Shown: positions 11,014 to 20,298, counted from the stretch's first letter. The stretch is DNA of 64,000 bases from Actinomycetes bacterium (GCA_021785695.1 JAJYEQ010000003.1:58790-122789), one strand, 5' to 3'. The notes: generated by a model not told the origin, from the sequence alone. Numbers and translations: made by a program.

Positions 11014-11342
11014 GCACTCCCCCGCCGGCACCCGAGCCCCGGCCGGACCTGATCGATCGGCTGTTCGAGCTCCTCGACCACGGACTCGACGTGGTCCACG
11101 ACCGCGTCATCCGTCCCGTCCTCCTGATCGGCCGCACCATCGCGTTCCTCTTCGTGTTGGTCCTGGTGGCGCTGGTCCTCGTCGTGGTGACCCTCATCGG
11201 CGGCGTCCGCCTGCTCGACGTCTACGTCTTTGCCGGTCGCGTCTGGCTCACCGATGCCCTCATCGGCGTGCTGTTTCTGGCGGCGGGTCTGATCATCTGG
11301 CGCCGGCGGCGCCCCGTGACGCCGCGGGCCCCCCGTGACTGA
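11010..11342 (+). CDS. Small two-TM membrane protein of unknown function
   Basis: 110-aa ORF coupled by GTGA overlap to degV and overlapping the trxB start; TM segments [20 protein letters not shown] and [14 protein letters not shown]. Confidence 0.7.
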   Translation: MSTPPPAPEPRPDLIDRLFELLDHGLDVVHDRVIRPVLLIGRTIAFLFVLVLVALVLVVVTLIGGVRLLDVYVFAGRVWLTDALIGVLFLAAGLIIWRRRRPVTPRAPRD

Positions 11343-12291
11343 GCACACCTCCGTCCTGATCATCGGCTCGGGCCCGGCGGGCCTCACGGCGGCCATCTAC
11401 ACCGCGCGCGCCCAGCTGGCACCGATCGTCATCCAGGGCGAGCCGTCCTCCACCTCGGATCAGCCCGGTGGCCAGCTCATGCTGACCACGGAGATCGAGA
11501 ACTTTCCCGGCTTCCCCGACGGCATCGAGGGGCCTGAGCTGATGGCCAGCATGCAAGCCCAGGCCGAGAGATTCGGCGCCGACCTGCGCATCGACAAGGT
11601 CCGCGCGCTCGACGTCTCCTCGTCACCCTTTCGGGCCTGGCTCAGCGGGGACGAGGAGCCCAGCATCACCGCCGACGCCGTGATCCTGGCCACCGGCGCG
11701 CGATCCCTGATGCTCGACGTCCCCGGCGAGAGCCGCCTGCTCAGCCACGGGGTGTCCACCTGCGCCACCTGCGACGGCTTCTTCTTTCGGGGCCAGGACA
11801 TCGCCGTCATCGGCGGGGGCGACTCCGCCCTCGAGGAGGCCCTCTTCCTGACGCGCTTTGCCAACTCGGTCACGATCGTCCACCGGCGTGACGCCCTGCG
11901 CGCCTCCAAGATCATGCAGGAGCGCGCCCTCACCAACGAGAAGATCCGCTTCGCGTGGAACACCCAGGTCCTCGAGGTCCTGGGTCAGGATCGGGTGTCC
12001 GGCCTGCGCGTGCACGACACGGTCACCGGAGCCGAAAGCGAGCTCGACGTGACCGGCGTGTTCGTGGCCATCGGCCACGTGCCCAACACCGAGGTGGTCG
12101 CCGACCAGGTGGAACTGCTCGACAACGGGTACGTGCGCACGACGTTGGGCTCGTTCACCTCCGTCGACGGCCTCTTCGCCGCCGGCGACGTGCAGGACCA
12201 CCACTACCGTCAGGCCATCACCTCGGCGGGATCGGGCTGCATGGCGGCCATGGACGCCGAGAAGTGGCTGGAGGCCCGCCAGCACGGATAG
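11335..12291 (+). CDS. trxB: Thioredoxin reductase
   Basis: [82 protein letters not shown]. Confidence 0.96.
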   Translation: MTEHTSVLIIGSGPAGLTAAIYTARAQLAPIVIQGEPSSTSDQPGGQLMLTTEIENFPGFPDGIEGPELMASMQAQAERFGADLRIDKVRALDVSSSPFRAWLSGDEEPSITADAVILATGARSLMLDVPGESRLLSHGVSTCATCDGFFFRGQDIAVIGGGDSALEEALFLTRFANSVTIVHRRDALRASKIMQERALTNEKIRFAWNTQVLEVLGQDRVSGLRVHDTVTGAESELDVTGVFVAIGHVPNTEVVADQVELLDNGYVRTTLGSFTSVDGLFAAGDVQDHHYRQAITSAGSGCMAAMDAEKWLEARQHG

Positions 12292-12353
12292 GCCGCCGGC
12301 GCACCGCAGTCACTAAGGTAGTCACGCCAAACCAGCCGCCACCCGGAGGACCC

Positions 12354-12689
12354 ATGACCAGCCCGATCACGATTCTGTCGGACGCCACCTTCGACGAGAC
12401 CATTGGAGCAGCCGAGAAGCCGATGCTCGTGGACTTCTGGGCTGAGTGGTGCGGACCATGCAAGATGATCGCGCCGATCCTGGAGCAGTTCTCCGTGGAG
12501 CAGGCCGATCGCTTCACCATCGGCAAGCTGGATGTCGACAGCAATGTCGCCACGGCCACGCGCTTCTCTGTGATGAGCATCCCCACGCTTCTGCTGTTCA
12601 AGAATGGGCAGGTCGTCGCTCGCATCGTCGGGGCGCGTCCCAAGGGCGCGCTGCTCAACGAGATCACGTCGGCCCTGGCAAAGTCCTGA
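12354..12689 (+). CDS. trxA: Thioredoxin
   Basis: [40 protein letters not shown]. Confidence 0.96.
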   Translation: MTSPITILSDATFDETIGAAEKPMLVDFWAEWCGPCKMIAPILEQFSVEQADRFTIGKLDVDSNVATATRFSVMSIPTLLLFKNGQVVARIVGARPKGALLNEITSALAKS

Positions 12690-13618
12690 TCACGACGGGT
12701 TGGCGAGTTGGCGCCGCGAGCCCGCAGATTCGCGAGCTCCACGAGCGCCTGGAGCGCCTGGGCTTCGGGCACCTCAGCGCGCTCGACGTCCTGAGCGATG
12801 AGTCGGTACGGCTGGTCGAGGCCTTCCAGCGCTCCCGGGGCCTGCGGATCACCGGGACCGTCGACGCCACGACGTGGGCCCGCCTGGTCGAGGCCGGCTG
12901 GCACCTCGGCGACCGCCTGCTCTACCTGGCTACGCCCCGGCTGCGGGGTGACGACGTCGCCGACCTGCAGGTCCGCCTCTCCCAGCTGGGCTTCGATCCC
13001 GGACGCATCGACGGCATCTTCGGGCCGCTGCTGCACACGGCCGTCAGCGAGTTCCAGCGCAACCGCGCCCTCGAGCCCAGCGGCGTGGTGACCTTGACCA
13101 CCCTGGTGGAGCTGCGCCGCGTGGCCGCCATCAGCGCGGACCGCTACCTCGTCACCGACGCGCGCGAGGGTGCCGGATTCGACGAGGTGGACTCGGGTCT
13201 GGTGGTGATCGCCGGCAGCAGTCCCCTGGCCGAGTGTGTCGCCGCCGCGTGGGCGGACCCCAGCCCGATGCTGCGCCTGACCAGCGACGATCCCGACGTG
13301 ATCGCGTCAGCCGCCAACCGGGCCGACGCCCGCCTGGTCCTGTCCTTCGCGCCCAGCCCCGACGTGCGCGGCGTGCGCCTGAACTACTGGGCCTCCTACC
13401 GATCCCACTCGCGGCGCGGTGAGCGCGTGGCCAGTGCCATCGCCTCCCGCCTGGCCAGCGAGCTGACGCTGCCCCGCGTCGAGGTCACCGGCATGGCCTT
13501 GCCGATCCTGCGAGAGACCCGCATGACGACGGTGCACGTGGAGCACGGGACCGAAGGTGACTTGACCCCGCTGGCCCAGGCCCTCTTGGAGGCCGTGGCG
13601 GCGACTCTCCACAAGTAG
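12686..13618 (+). CDS. CwlM-like protein: two peptidoglycan-binding-like repeats plus degenerate amidase_3 domain
   Basis: Two PG_binding_1-like repeats ([10 protein letters not shown]... and [32 protein letters not shown]) followed by an amidase_3-like fold; trxB-trxA-cwlM-parB synteny. No ATG/GTG/TTG start in frame; CTG at 12686 proposed. Confidence 0.8.
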   Translation: MITTGWRVGAASPQIRELHERLERLGFGHLSALDVLSDESVRLVEAFQRSRGLRITGTVDATTWARLVEAGWHLGDRLLYLATPRLRGDDVADLQVRLSQLGFDPGRIDGIFGPLLHTAVSEFQRNRALEPSGVVTLTTLVELRRVAAISADRYLVTDAREGAGFDEVDSGLVVIAGSSPLAECVAAAWADPSPMLRLTSDDPDVIASAANRADARLVLSFAPSPDVRGVRLNYWASYRSHSRRGERVASAIASRLASELTLPRVEVTGMALPILRETRMTTVHVEHGTEGDLTPLAQALLEAVAATLHK

Positions 13619-13702
13619 CACCGGCGCGCGAGGCTGAATAACTCGCATCCGACCTGGAATTACTCCCTCAACTGCCCGTCCTGGGGCGCGGAACCCACAA
13701 CT

Positions 13703-13723
13703 TCGTCCACAAGTTGGGGATAA
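13703..13723. promoter_or_regulatory. Pair of DnaA-box-like sequences
   Basis: TCGTCCACA (13703-13711) and inverted TGGGGATAA (13715-13723), each one mismatch from TTGTCCACA / TTATCCACA. Confidence 0.35.
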
Positions 13724-13744
13724 CCTCAACGACAAGATGAGGTT
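13722..13744. terminator. Stem-loop in the convergent cwlM-like/parB gap
   Basis: AACCTCA-acgacaaga-TGAGGTT, 7-bp perfect stem between converging genes; no clear U-tract. Confidence 0.35.
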
Positions 13745-13756
13745 GAGGGTTGAAGG

Positions 13757-14683
13757 TCAGCGCACGTTCGCGATGGCGATGTAGAGCCGTTCGAGGTCAT
13801 CGAGATCCGCGAAATCGATAATTATCCTACCATTTCGGCCTTTTATGTCCACGTGAACCCGCGTGTTCAGGTAGTCCTCAAGCAGGTGCTCGAGCTCCGC
13901 GACGCTCGCATCGGGTACGGCCCGCAGTCGCGGCGCACCCGATACCTCCGGCTCGTCGGACACGATGAGCGGCGTCGGCTTGGGATCGAGGAACTGCCGC
14001 ACCGCCTCCTCCGTGGCCCGCACGGACAGCTCGCCCGCGATGACGCGGGCCACCATGGCCGCCTGAGCGGTGGCATCGCTGATGGCCAGGAGGGATCGGG
14101 CGTGGCCCGCCGTCAGATGGCCAGCCGCCAGCGCTGCCTGCGCCGCCTCCCCCAGCTGCAGCAGTCGCAGCGTGTTCGTGACATTGGCCCGGCTCTTGCC
14201 GACGCGCTGGGCCACCTGCTCGTGGGTCAGGTCGAATTCGTCAATGAGCTGCTGGTAGGCGGCTGCCTCCTCTAGGGGATGCAGATCGACGCGGTGCAGG
14301 TTCTCGACCACCGCCTGCTCCAGGGACAGCCGGTCGTTGACGTCGTCTTGGACCAGGACCGGCACCGTCTCGAGGCCCGCCAGGCTCGCGGCCCGCAGCC
14401 GGCGCTCGCCGGCAATCAGCTCGTAGGCCTCGCCGTCCTCCCCGGCGATCGGGCGCACGATCAGCGGCTGCAGGACACCCAGCTCGGTTACGGACGCTGC
14501 GAGTGCGTGCAGGCTCTCGTCATTGAAGTCCTTGCGCGGCTGGAAGGGATTTGGCCGGATGGCGTCGACGCGCACGTTGCGCAATGGGCTGGTGCTGGGA
14601 GGCGGAGGCGGCGCAGTCTCCGCGGTCGTCCCTTCGGGAATGAGAGCGCCCAGCCCTCGCCCGAGTCCTGGTTTCCTAGCCAT
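13757..14683 (-). CDS. parB: Chromosome partitioning protein ParB
   Basis: MARKPGLGRGLGALIPEG; NPFQPRKDFNDESLHALAASVTELGVLQPLIVRP; GERRLRAASLAG. Confidence 0.97.
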   Translation of the reverse strand: MARKPGLGRGLGALIPEGTTAETAPPPPPSTSPLRNVRVDAIRPNPFQPRKDFNDESLHALAASVTELGVLQPLIVRPIAGEDGEAYELIAGERRLRAASLAGLETVPVLVQDDVNDRLSLEQAVVENLHRVDLHPLEEAAAYQQLIDEFDLTHEQVAQRVGKSRANVTNTLRLLQLGEAAQAALAAGHLTAGHARSLLAISDATAQAAMVARVIAGELSVRATEEAVRQFLDPKPTPLIVSDEPEVSGAPRLRAVPDASVAELEHLLEDYLNTRVHVDIKGRNGRIIIDFADLDDLERLYIAIANVR

Positions 14684-15449
14684 TCATGATCTCCTCCGCT
14701 AGCGCCCGGTAGGCCTTCGCGCCCTTGGAGTTCGGGTCGAAGTAGGTGATGGGCTGTCCAAATGACGGGGCCTCCGCCAGCCGCACCGTTCGTGGGATGA
14801 CAGTTTGGCAGAGCTCGTTGGGGAAATGACGGCGCACCTCCGCGGCGACGTCACCCGACAGTGTGTTGCGCGAGTCGTACATGGTGAGGATCACCCTGGT
14901 GATCTGCAGCGTCGGGTTGAGGTTCTGCTGGACCAGCTCCACGATCCGGCGCAGTTGGGTCAGGCCCTCCAGCGCGTAGAACTCGGTCTGCACGGGCACC
15001 ATGATCTCGGTGGCCGCCGCGAACGCGTTGATCGTGATCAGTCCGAGAGATGGCGGGCAGTCGATGAAGATGTAGTCGAACTCGCCGTCAACCGATGCCA
15101 GTGCCCGCTTCAGGCGCAGCTCCCGTGAGATGACCGACGTGAGCTCCTGCTCGATCCCCGCCAAGTCCAAGGTGGCCGGGGCGACGAAGAGATTGACGAA
15201 GCCGGTGGGCTCGACAACGTCGGCGATCGGGACACCGTTGAGCAGGACGTCGTAGACGGAGTTCTCAAAGCGCCGACCGTCTACCCCTAGTCCCGTCGTG
15301 GCGTTTCCCTGGGGATCGAGGTCGATGACCAGAACCCTCTTTCCCGCTTGCGCCAGGGCCGCGCCCAGCGCCGTGGTCGTCGTCGTCTTCCCGACTCCAC
15401 CTTTCTGGTTGGCCACGGCGTAAATCGTCGTCCTAGCCTCTTGCGCCAT
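14676..15449 (-). CDS. parA: Chromosome partitioning ATPase ParA
   Basis: IYAVANQKGGVGKTTTTTALGAALAQAGKRVLVIDLDPQGNATTGLG deviant Walker A. Confidence 0.97.
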   Translation of the reverse strand: MAQEARTTIYAVANQKGGVGKTTTTTALGAALAQAGKRVLVIDLDPQGNATTGLGVDGRRFENSVYDVLLNGVPIADVVEPTGFVNLFVAPATLDLAGIEQELTSVISRELRLKRALASVDGEFDYIFIDCPPSLGLITINAFAAATEIMVPVQTEFYALEGLTQLRRIVELVQQNLNPTLQITRVILTMYDSRNTLSGDVAAEVRRHFPNELCQTVIPRTVRLAEAPSFGQPITYFDPNSKGAKAYRALAEEIMNG

Positions 15450-15528
15450 ACGCTTCTTCCCAACCGAGATCGGTGTCGTTCAGTACCTTGCCATTCAACA
15501 CGCCACCGCGGCATCCGTCAAGTATCGA

Positions 15529-15544
15529 CGTTTCACGTGAAACA
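15529..15544. promoter_or_regulatory. parS site 1
   Basis: CGTTTCACGTGAAACA; one mismatch from TGTTTCACGTGAAACA. Confidence 0.9.
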
Positions 15545-15626
15545 TTCCGTAGCCCTCTCTCGGCTCCGCAGCTATCCCCAGTGCGCGACCGAAAATCTGA
15601 CCCGCGGGTGCGCATTGCGCGCGCCG

Positions 15627-15642
15627 CGTTTCACGTGAAACA
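15627..15642. promoter_or_regulatory. parS site 2
   Basis: CGTTTCACGTGAAACA. Confidence 0.9.
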
Positions 15643-15928
15643 TTCGTGTGCGCCGGGTGTCGCTCGCCGTCGCCCGGAGTGGCCACCCCTTCCACCGTCC
15701 CCCAGCATCGGCACCCGCCGGCGGCCCACCCGTGCTGGAGGCGTCGTGGGGCCCCTGGACGGGCTCGCTAGCGCGTCCGCCGACACCGGGCATGCGCCCC
15801 GCCACGTCCCCACGACGCCGGACCGAGGGCGTGACCCTCCGGCGCAGCCAATGACCCGAGCGTCCCGAGCTGCCCGGAGCCCGCCGCCGACCCTGGGTTG
15901 GCCGTCTCGGGCCGCACCGCCGCCCCTA

Positions 15929-15944
15929 TGTTTCACGTGAAACA
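15929..15944. promoter_or_regulatory. parS site 3
   Basis: TGTTTCACGTGAAACA, perfect 16-bp palindrome. Confidence 0.95.
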
Positions 15945-16221
15945 CATCTCGGACCGGGGGAGAGGCCTCCTCGCGGCAGCACCACCCGTACTCCCGGAAG
16001 CACACCCGTGGTCCCCCGGCCTCGTTGGGGGGACGCTCCCGGGAGGTCCAGAAAGGGGGGTGACTCTGGAGGACCCTGATGCGCCGAGGGTCGCGCCCCT
16101 TGTTGACGCCATCGGTATCGCGCCCGGCGGCTCCACCGGGCCCACCCCCACGACTCCGGAGAGCCCCTGACCAGCTCAGCCACTCAGATTGTGCAGCGAG
16201 CGGTACGGATAGCGTTCTGCT

Positions 16222-16728
16222 ATGCCACTCATCCTCCGACCATTCGGTCCCGCTGATGAAGCCCCAGCACTCGCCGCAGCAACGGAGTTCAGTGGCACGG
16301 GTTTCGATTTCCTCGCCTTGGACTTTGACCCGCGAATGCCCTGGGAGCAGTGGACAGCCCTCATGGAGCGCTACCGACGAGGGATTGACCTACCCGAACA
16401 CCGAGTTCGAGGCGCATTCCTCGCGGCCGACGTTGATGGCCAGCTCGTGGGCCGTGCTTCGATCAGATTTGAATTGAACGAGTTCCTCGCTACCCGAGGA
16501 GGACACGTCGGCTACGGAGTCATCCCCGCGTTTCGTCGAAGAGGCTATGCGACCGCCATTTTGAACGAGTCCATCAAGATTGCCCGAAGTGAGGGCGTAG
16601 GCGCTCTCCTTCTTACCTGCGACGATGACAACGTGGGGTCCGCCAGTGTCATTGAACGATGCGGTGGCGTTCTCGAATCAATTGCCCTCGCAGACGACGG
16701 GACAGCTTTTCGTCGCTATTGGATCTAG
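16222..16728 (+). CDS. GNAT family N-acetyltransferase
   Basis: LILRPFGPADEAPAL...; GHVGYGVIPAFRRRGYATAILNESIKIARSEGVGALLLTCDDDNVGSASVIERCGG acetyl-CoA motif. Confidence 0.88.
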   Translation: MPLILRPFGPADEAPALAAATEFSGTGFDFLALDFDPRMPWEQWTALMERYRRGIDLPEHRVRGAFLAADVDGQLVGRASIRFELNEFLATRGGHVGYGVIPAFRRRGYATAILNESIKIARSEGVGALLLTCDDDNVGSASVIERCGGVLESIALADDGTAFRRYWI

Positions 16729-16744
16729 TGCCGTATCCCGATGC

Positions 16745-16766
16745 CTGACTGGCGAGTGGCAGTCAG
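16745..16766 (+). terminator. Possible stem-loop downstream of GNAT gene
   Basis: CTGACTG-gcgagtgg-CAGTCAG, perfect 7-bp inverted repeat 17 nt after the stop; no U-tract. Confidence 0.35.
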
Positions 16767-16794
16767 ATGGATACCCCTTCGAGCGAGATTGCCA

Positions 16795-16810
16795 TGTTCC
16801 ACGTGAAACA
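16795..16810. promoter_or_regulatory. parS site 4
   Basis: TGTTCCACGTGAAACA. Confidence 0.95.
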
Positions 16811-16874
16811 TATCTTGGACCGGGGGAGAGATGACGATCCACGTCCCCCACTCTCGTTGGGGGCACGGGAGCCA

Positions 16875-16890
16875 TGTTCCACGTGAAACA
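16875..16890. promoter_or_regulatory. parS site 5
   Basis: TGTTCCACGTGAAACA in second tandem unit. Confidence 0.95.
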
Positions 16891-17170
16891 TATCTTGGAC
16901 CGGGGGAGAGATGACGATCCACGTCCCTCACTCTCGTTGGGGGCACGGGAGCCAGGAATCCCCCGCACCACCGCCACGTGATACTTCCTGGTGGGAGACC
17001 ATCTCCAGCGATGCCGGCGCGCCGCGGGCGAGGCATCGCGCCTCAGCCACCTCGTCCGCCGCAGCGGCCGCCGTCCTGCTGGCTCCCCGCTCACGGTGAA
17101 TCGAGGGTGCGCGGCGGCTTCCCGGTCTTCGTCATCGATGTCACCTCACGGGGCGACTGTCCACGAACGG

Positions 17171-17788
17171 CTAGAACAGGGGGCGCTTCTGAGGAACCCC
17201 GACGCGACGCGGGTAGCGCACATTGGTAGCCGCATCCTTGACCAGGACGACGACGCCGTAGGGCTCGCGCCGCAAGACGCGCAGGCTCAGACCCAGCTCC
17301 GCCAGTCCCGCGGCCGGCCACCGATTCCCTTCGTCGGGCGGCTCCGAGACGATCAGCGCACCACCCACGCGCAAGAATCGGACCGCACACTCGGCCGTCG
17401 CCGCCGGCGGGGCAAACGAGCGCGCCGTGACCAGGTCGAAGGTCTCCTCAACGCCCGGCTGGCGTGCGAGAGCCTCGGCCCGCCCGGTCCACACTTCGCC
17501 TCCGGCAGGCGCATCAGCCTCGCCAACGACGTGCTCGAGGAACTCCGTGCGCCGGCGCATCGCATCGAGCAGGACCGTCCGGACTCCCCAGTGGGCGAGG
17601 AGCACCAGCCCCGGAACACCTCCGCCGCTGCCGAGGTCGAGCACGGCTGTGGGGGCGTCAGTACTCCAGGACTCCCAGGCCTCCCAGAACGCCGCCGCGT
17701 GGTCGATATGTCCCTGGACCGGGCCCGGGCCCAGGAATCCCCACTCCTGGGCGCTGTTCAGCGCTCGCAGGAGCCAGGGAGTGGTCAT
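17171..17788 (-). CDS. rsmG: 16S rRNA (guanine-N7)-methyltransferase RsmG
   Basis: VLDLGSGGGVPGLVLLAHWGVRTVLLDAMRRRTEFLEHVV; synteny parA-rsmG-jag. Confidence 0.94.
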   Translation of the reverse strand: MTTPWLLRALNSAQEWGFLGPGPVQGHIDHAAAFWEAWESWSTDAPTAVLDLGSGGGVPGLVLLAHWGVRTVLLDAMRRRTEFLEHVVGEADAPAGGEVWTGRAEALARQPGVEETFDLVTARSFAPPAATAECAVRFLRVGGALIVSEPPDEGNRWPAAGLAELGLSLRVLRREPYGVVVLVKDAATNVRYPRRVGVPQKRPLF

Positions 17789-17802
17789 CGGCTCCAGCGC
17801 GT

Positions 17803-18765
17803 CTACGCCGGTGAGATGACGATGAAGCGCCGTGGGTCCTCGCCCTCCGAGCGCGTCTGGACCAAGCTGTTGGAGGCCAAGGCGTCGTGGACGGCCTTGC
17901 GGTCCGCGGACGACATCGGCTCCAGCGCCCGCTCCTCGCCGCTACTCACGACTTCATCGGCCACCTGCTCGGCAAAGCGACCGAGCGCGGCGACGCGCCG
18001 CTCGCGGTAGCGGGCCACATCCACCAGGATACGATCGGTGCGACCGGTGCTCTTGATCTGGACGAAGGTCCGGGTGAGCTCCTGCAGGGCCGACAGCGTC
18101 GCCCCGCGCGATCCGACGAGCACACCCAGCTCAGATGGCGGATCGGCGTCGATGGACAGCTCGACCGTCTCGTCATCCACCTCGCGCCACGTCACCGTTG
18201 CTTGCAGGTTCATGGACTGGAGCAGACCCTCGAGGAACCCCTGGGCCACCTCGGCCTGCTCGGATAGGGAGACTCCGTTCGCCACGTCGCCTTCTTTCTT
18301 CTTCTCGGGCGAGGCCTTGCGGGATCGCTCCACTGGAGACTCGGCCTCGCGTAGCTCGTCCGCACCATCGGCGGCGGGACGCGAGGAGTTCGACGGAGAC
18401 TTGCGCTTGCGGGACTTGGACGAGCGCGATCGCGCCGGCGAAGGGGCGTCTCCCGCAGCGTCGGCATCCGTCGGCTCGGCCGACGGTCCCCCTTCGCGCG
18501 GCTTGCCGCCACCGCGGTGCGACTTGGACCCACCCTTGCCCTCTCGCCGCTCGGGACCGTGGTCACGCCGCGTCCGCTTGGGTCGTGGGCTCTTGGGGCG
18601 CACGCGCGCCCGCACGCGCGCCTCGCCCTTGACGCGGCCAAACAGGCCCGTGCGTGGCTCCTCGAGGATCTCAACCTCCGCGTCCTCGAGACCAATGCCC
18701 AGGTGCGCGATGGCGCGCGACGTCGCCTCGTCTACGGACTTTCCCGTCGCTTCCACCCAATCCAT
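17803..18765 (-). CDS. khpB: RNA-binding protein KhpB/Jag (Jag_N, KH, R3H)
   Basis: MDWVEATGKSVDEATSRAIAHLGIGLEDAEVEILEEPRTGLFG; KH LVGSRGATLSALQELTR; R3H-like RRVAALGRFAEQVADEVVSSGEERALEPMSSADRKAVHDAL. Confidence 0.92.
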   Translation of the reverse strand: MDWVEATGKSVDEATSRAIAHLGIGLEDAEVEILEEPRTGLFGRVKGEARVRARVRPKSPRPKRTRRDHGPERREGKGGSKSHRGGGKPREGGPSAEPTDADAAGDAPSPARSRSSKSRKRKSPSNSSRPAADGADELREAESPVERSRKASPEKKKEGDVANGVSLSEQAEVAQGFLEGLLQSMNLQATVTWREVDDETVELSIDADPPSELGVLVGSRGATLSALQELTRTFVQIKSTGRTDRILVDVARYRERRVAALGRFAEQVADEVVSSGEERALEPMSSADRKAVHDALASNSLVQTRSEGEDPRRFIVISPA

Positions 18766-18768
18766 GGC

Positions 18769-19725
18769 CTAACGTGCCTTTCTCTTCCGCTTCGTCCGCG
18801 AACGGCTCTGGGGGGCCGGCTTGGGACTTGAAGGTGAGGGTTTCGCCGCCGGACGCTCCTTCGGGGCCGGGGCCTCCGGCTCCGGCGCAGCGGGAATCTC
18901 CTTGGTGGCCCCGGGCAGCGCGCGCTCGCCGCCCTGACGTGTCGGGTTCGAGATCCCCGTGCGGAACATGATGTCCTGGGTGATGATGCGGATCAGGGTC
19001 GAAACCACCATGTAGAGGACGACGGCCGCCGGGATGATGATGTAGAAGTAGGCAAAGAAGATCGGCATGGCGCGCTGCAGCATCAGCTGCTGGCTCGGGA
19101 TCTGCTGCCCCGTCACCTTGTTACGGCTATTCATCTGGGCCATCTGGAAGTACTGCAGGGCCACGGCCACCGCAACCATCACGAAGAAGGGGATGGCGGC
19201 CAGCGCCGACGAGTGGTGGCTGAAGGGCTTGAGCGCCAGGTTGAAGCCGAACGACGTGATCTGCCCGTGGGAGGCGACCAGGTTGTGGTACATCTTCGAG
19301 GTCGTCGGGATGTAGCGCGGCTGGACGACCCCGCTCGCGGTCACGTTGGTCAGGCCGCGGATAACGCTATACAGGATGAATAGAAACGGAGCCTGGAGCA
19401 GCACGGGCAGGCAGCCGCCCACCGGGTTGGCGCCGGCCTCCCGGTACAGCCGCATCAGCTCCTCGTTGAGCACCTGCCGGTTCTCCGGGCCCTTGTACTT
19501 CTGCTGGAGCTTCTTGATCTCCGGCTGCAGCTTCTGCATCGCCATCATCGACTTCGTGCTCTTGACCGTGAAGGGCGTCAGGGCCCCCATGATCACGATG
19601 GTGAGCAGCGCGATGGCGATCCCGTAGTTGGGGATCAGCCCGTAGAAGAAGGCGAGGATCCACCCGAAGAGGTGAAAGATGGGCTGGAAGATCGATCCGA
19701 TCGAGTGGGTGATCGATCCCATCAC
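18769..19725 (-). CDS. yidC: Membrane protein insertase YidC
   Basis: [63 protein letters not shown]. Confidence 0.96.
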   Translation of the reverse strand: MMGSITHSIGSIFQPIFHLFGWILAFFYGLIPNYGIAIALLTIVIMGALTPFTVKSTKSMMAMQKLQPEIKKLQQKYKGPENRQVLNEELMRLYREAGANPVGGCLPVLLQAPFLFILYSVIRGLTNVTASGVVQPRYIPTTSKMYHNLVASHGQITSFGFNLALKPFSHHSSALAAIPFFVMVAVAVALQYFQMAQMNSRNKVTGQQIPSQQLMLQRAMPIFFAYFYIIIPAAVVLYMVVSTLIRIITQDIMFRTGISNPTRQGGERALPGATKEIPAAPEPEAPAPKERPAAKPSPSSPKPAPQSRSRTKRKRKAR

Positions 19726-20021
19726 GCACCCCGCCGCGTCGAGCCCCGGGTGGGCACCAGGTCAATGCCGTGCGGGCCCAGGGGCCGGCACCGGCCGATG
19801 CGCCGCAGCGCCAGCCACGAGCCCCGGGCTGCGCCGTGCACCTCCAGGGCCTCGACGGCGTACGCCGAGCACGACGGGTAGAACCGGCACGGCGAGGGAC
19901 GCCCGGCCCGCAGGCGCTGGTACCCGCGAACCAACGCCACCAGAACTCGCGCGATCGGGGAGGACTCAGCGCGTGCTGGCACGACTGATGCTCTCTCGGA
20001 GATGGGTCCGGAGCTCTTCAT
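19722..20021 (-). CDS. yidD: Membrane protein insertion efficiency factor YidD (start uncertain)
   Basis: [59 protein letters not shown]; true start is probably internal because the ORF overlaps rnpA. Confidence 0.92.
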   Translation of the reverse strand: MKSSGPISERASVVPARAESSPIARVLVALVRGYQRLRAGRPSPCRFYPSCSAYAVEALEVHGAARGSWLALRRIGRCRPLGPHGIDLVPTRGSTRRGA

Positions 20022-20295
20022 ACGTCAGATCTCTTGTTCCTATATCGCATTTGATCAGGTATAAGCCCTCAGGCATCGTGCCCTCGAGCTCCTGGAGTAC
20101 TGCCCGCAGCCGTCGCCGGATGCGGTTTCGCGCGACGGCCGACCCCACACGTCGTCCCACGGCGAAGGCCACCGCGACAGCGGCGTCGTCGGACTCGCGG
20201 GAGCAGTAGACGACCCGAATCGTCGCGCTGCGCGCCCGATGAGTCGACGCCGCCAATCGTTCGAAATCTCGGCGTCGGCGGACACTCTCAATCAC
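19966..20295 (-). CDS. rnpA: Ribonuclease P protein component
   Basis: [29 protein letters not shown] motif; between yidD and rpmH. Confidence 0.94.
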   Translation of the reverse strand: MIESVRRRRDFERLAASTHRARSATIRVVYCSRESDDAAVAVAFAVGRRVGSAVARNRIRRRLRAVLQELEGTMPEGLYLIKCDIGTRDLTYEELRTHLRESISRASTR

Positions 20296-20298
20296 CGG

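Larger units (their letters stand above)
16791..16950. repeat. 80-bp direct tandem duplication, two copies, each carrying a parS site
   Basis: Unit gccatgttccacgtgaaacatatcttggaccgggggagagatgacgatccacgtccc[c/t]cactctcgttgggggcacggga at 16791-16870 and 16871-16950; one mismatch noticed. Confidence 0.97.

Noticed and set aside
12446-12685. ATG-started N-terminal extension of the cwlM-like ORF
   Set aside because: Lies entirely within trxA in another frame and shows no homology; CTG at 12686 preferred.
15473-16170. Short ORFs between parA and the GNAT gene
   Set aside because: They read through parS palindromes and repeats in several frames and lack domains; treated as non-coding partition locus.
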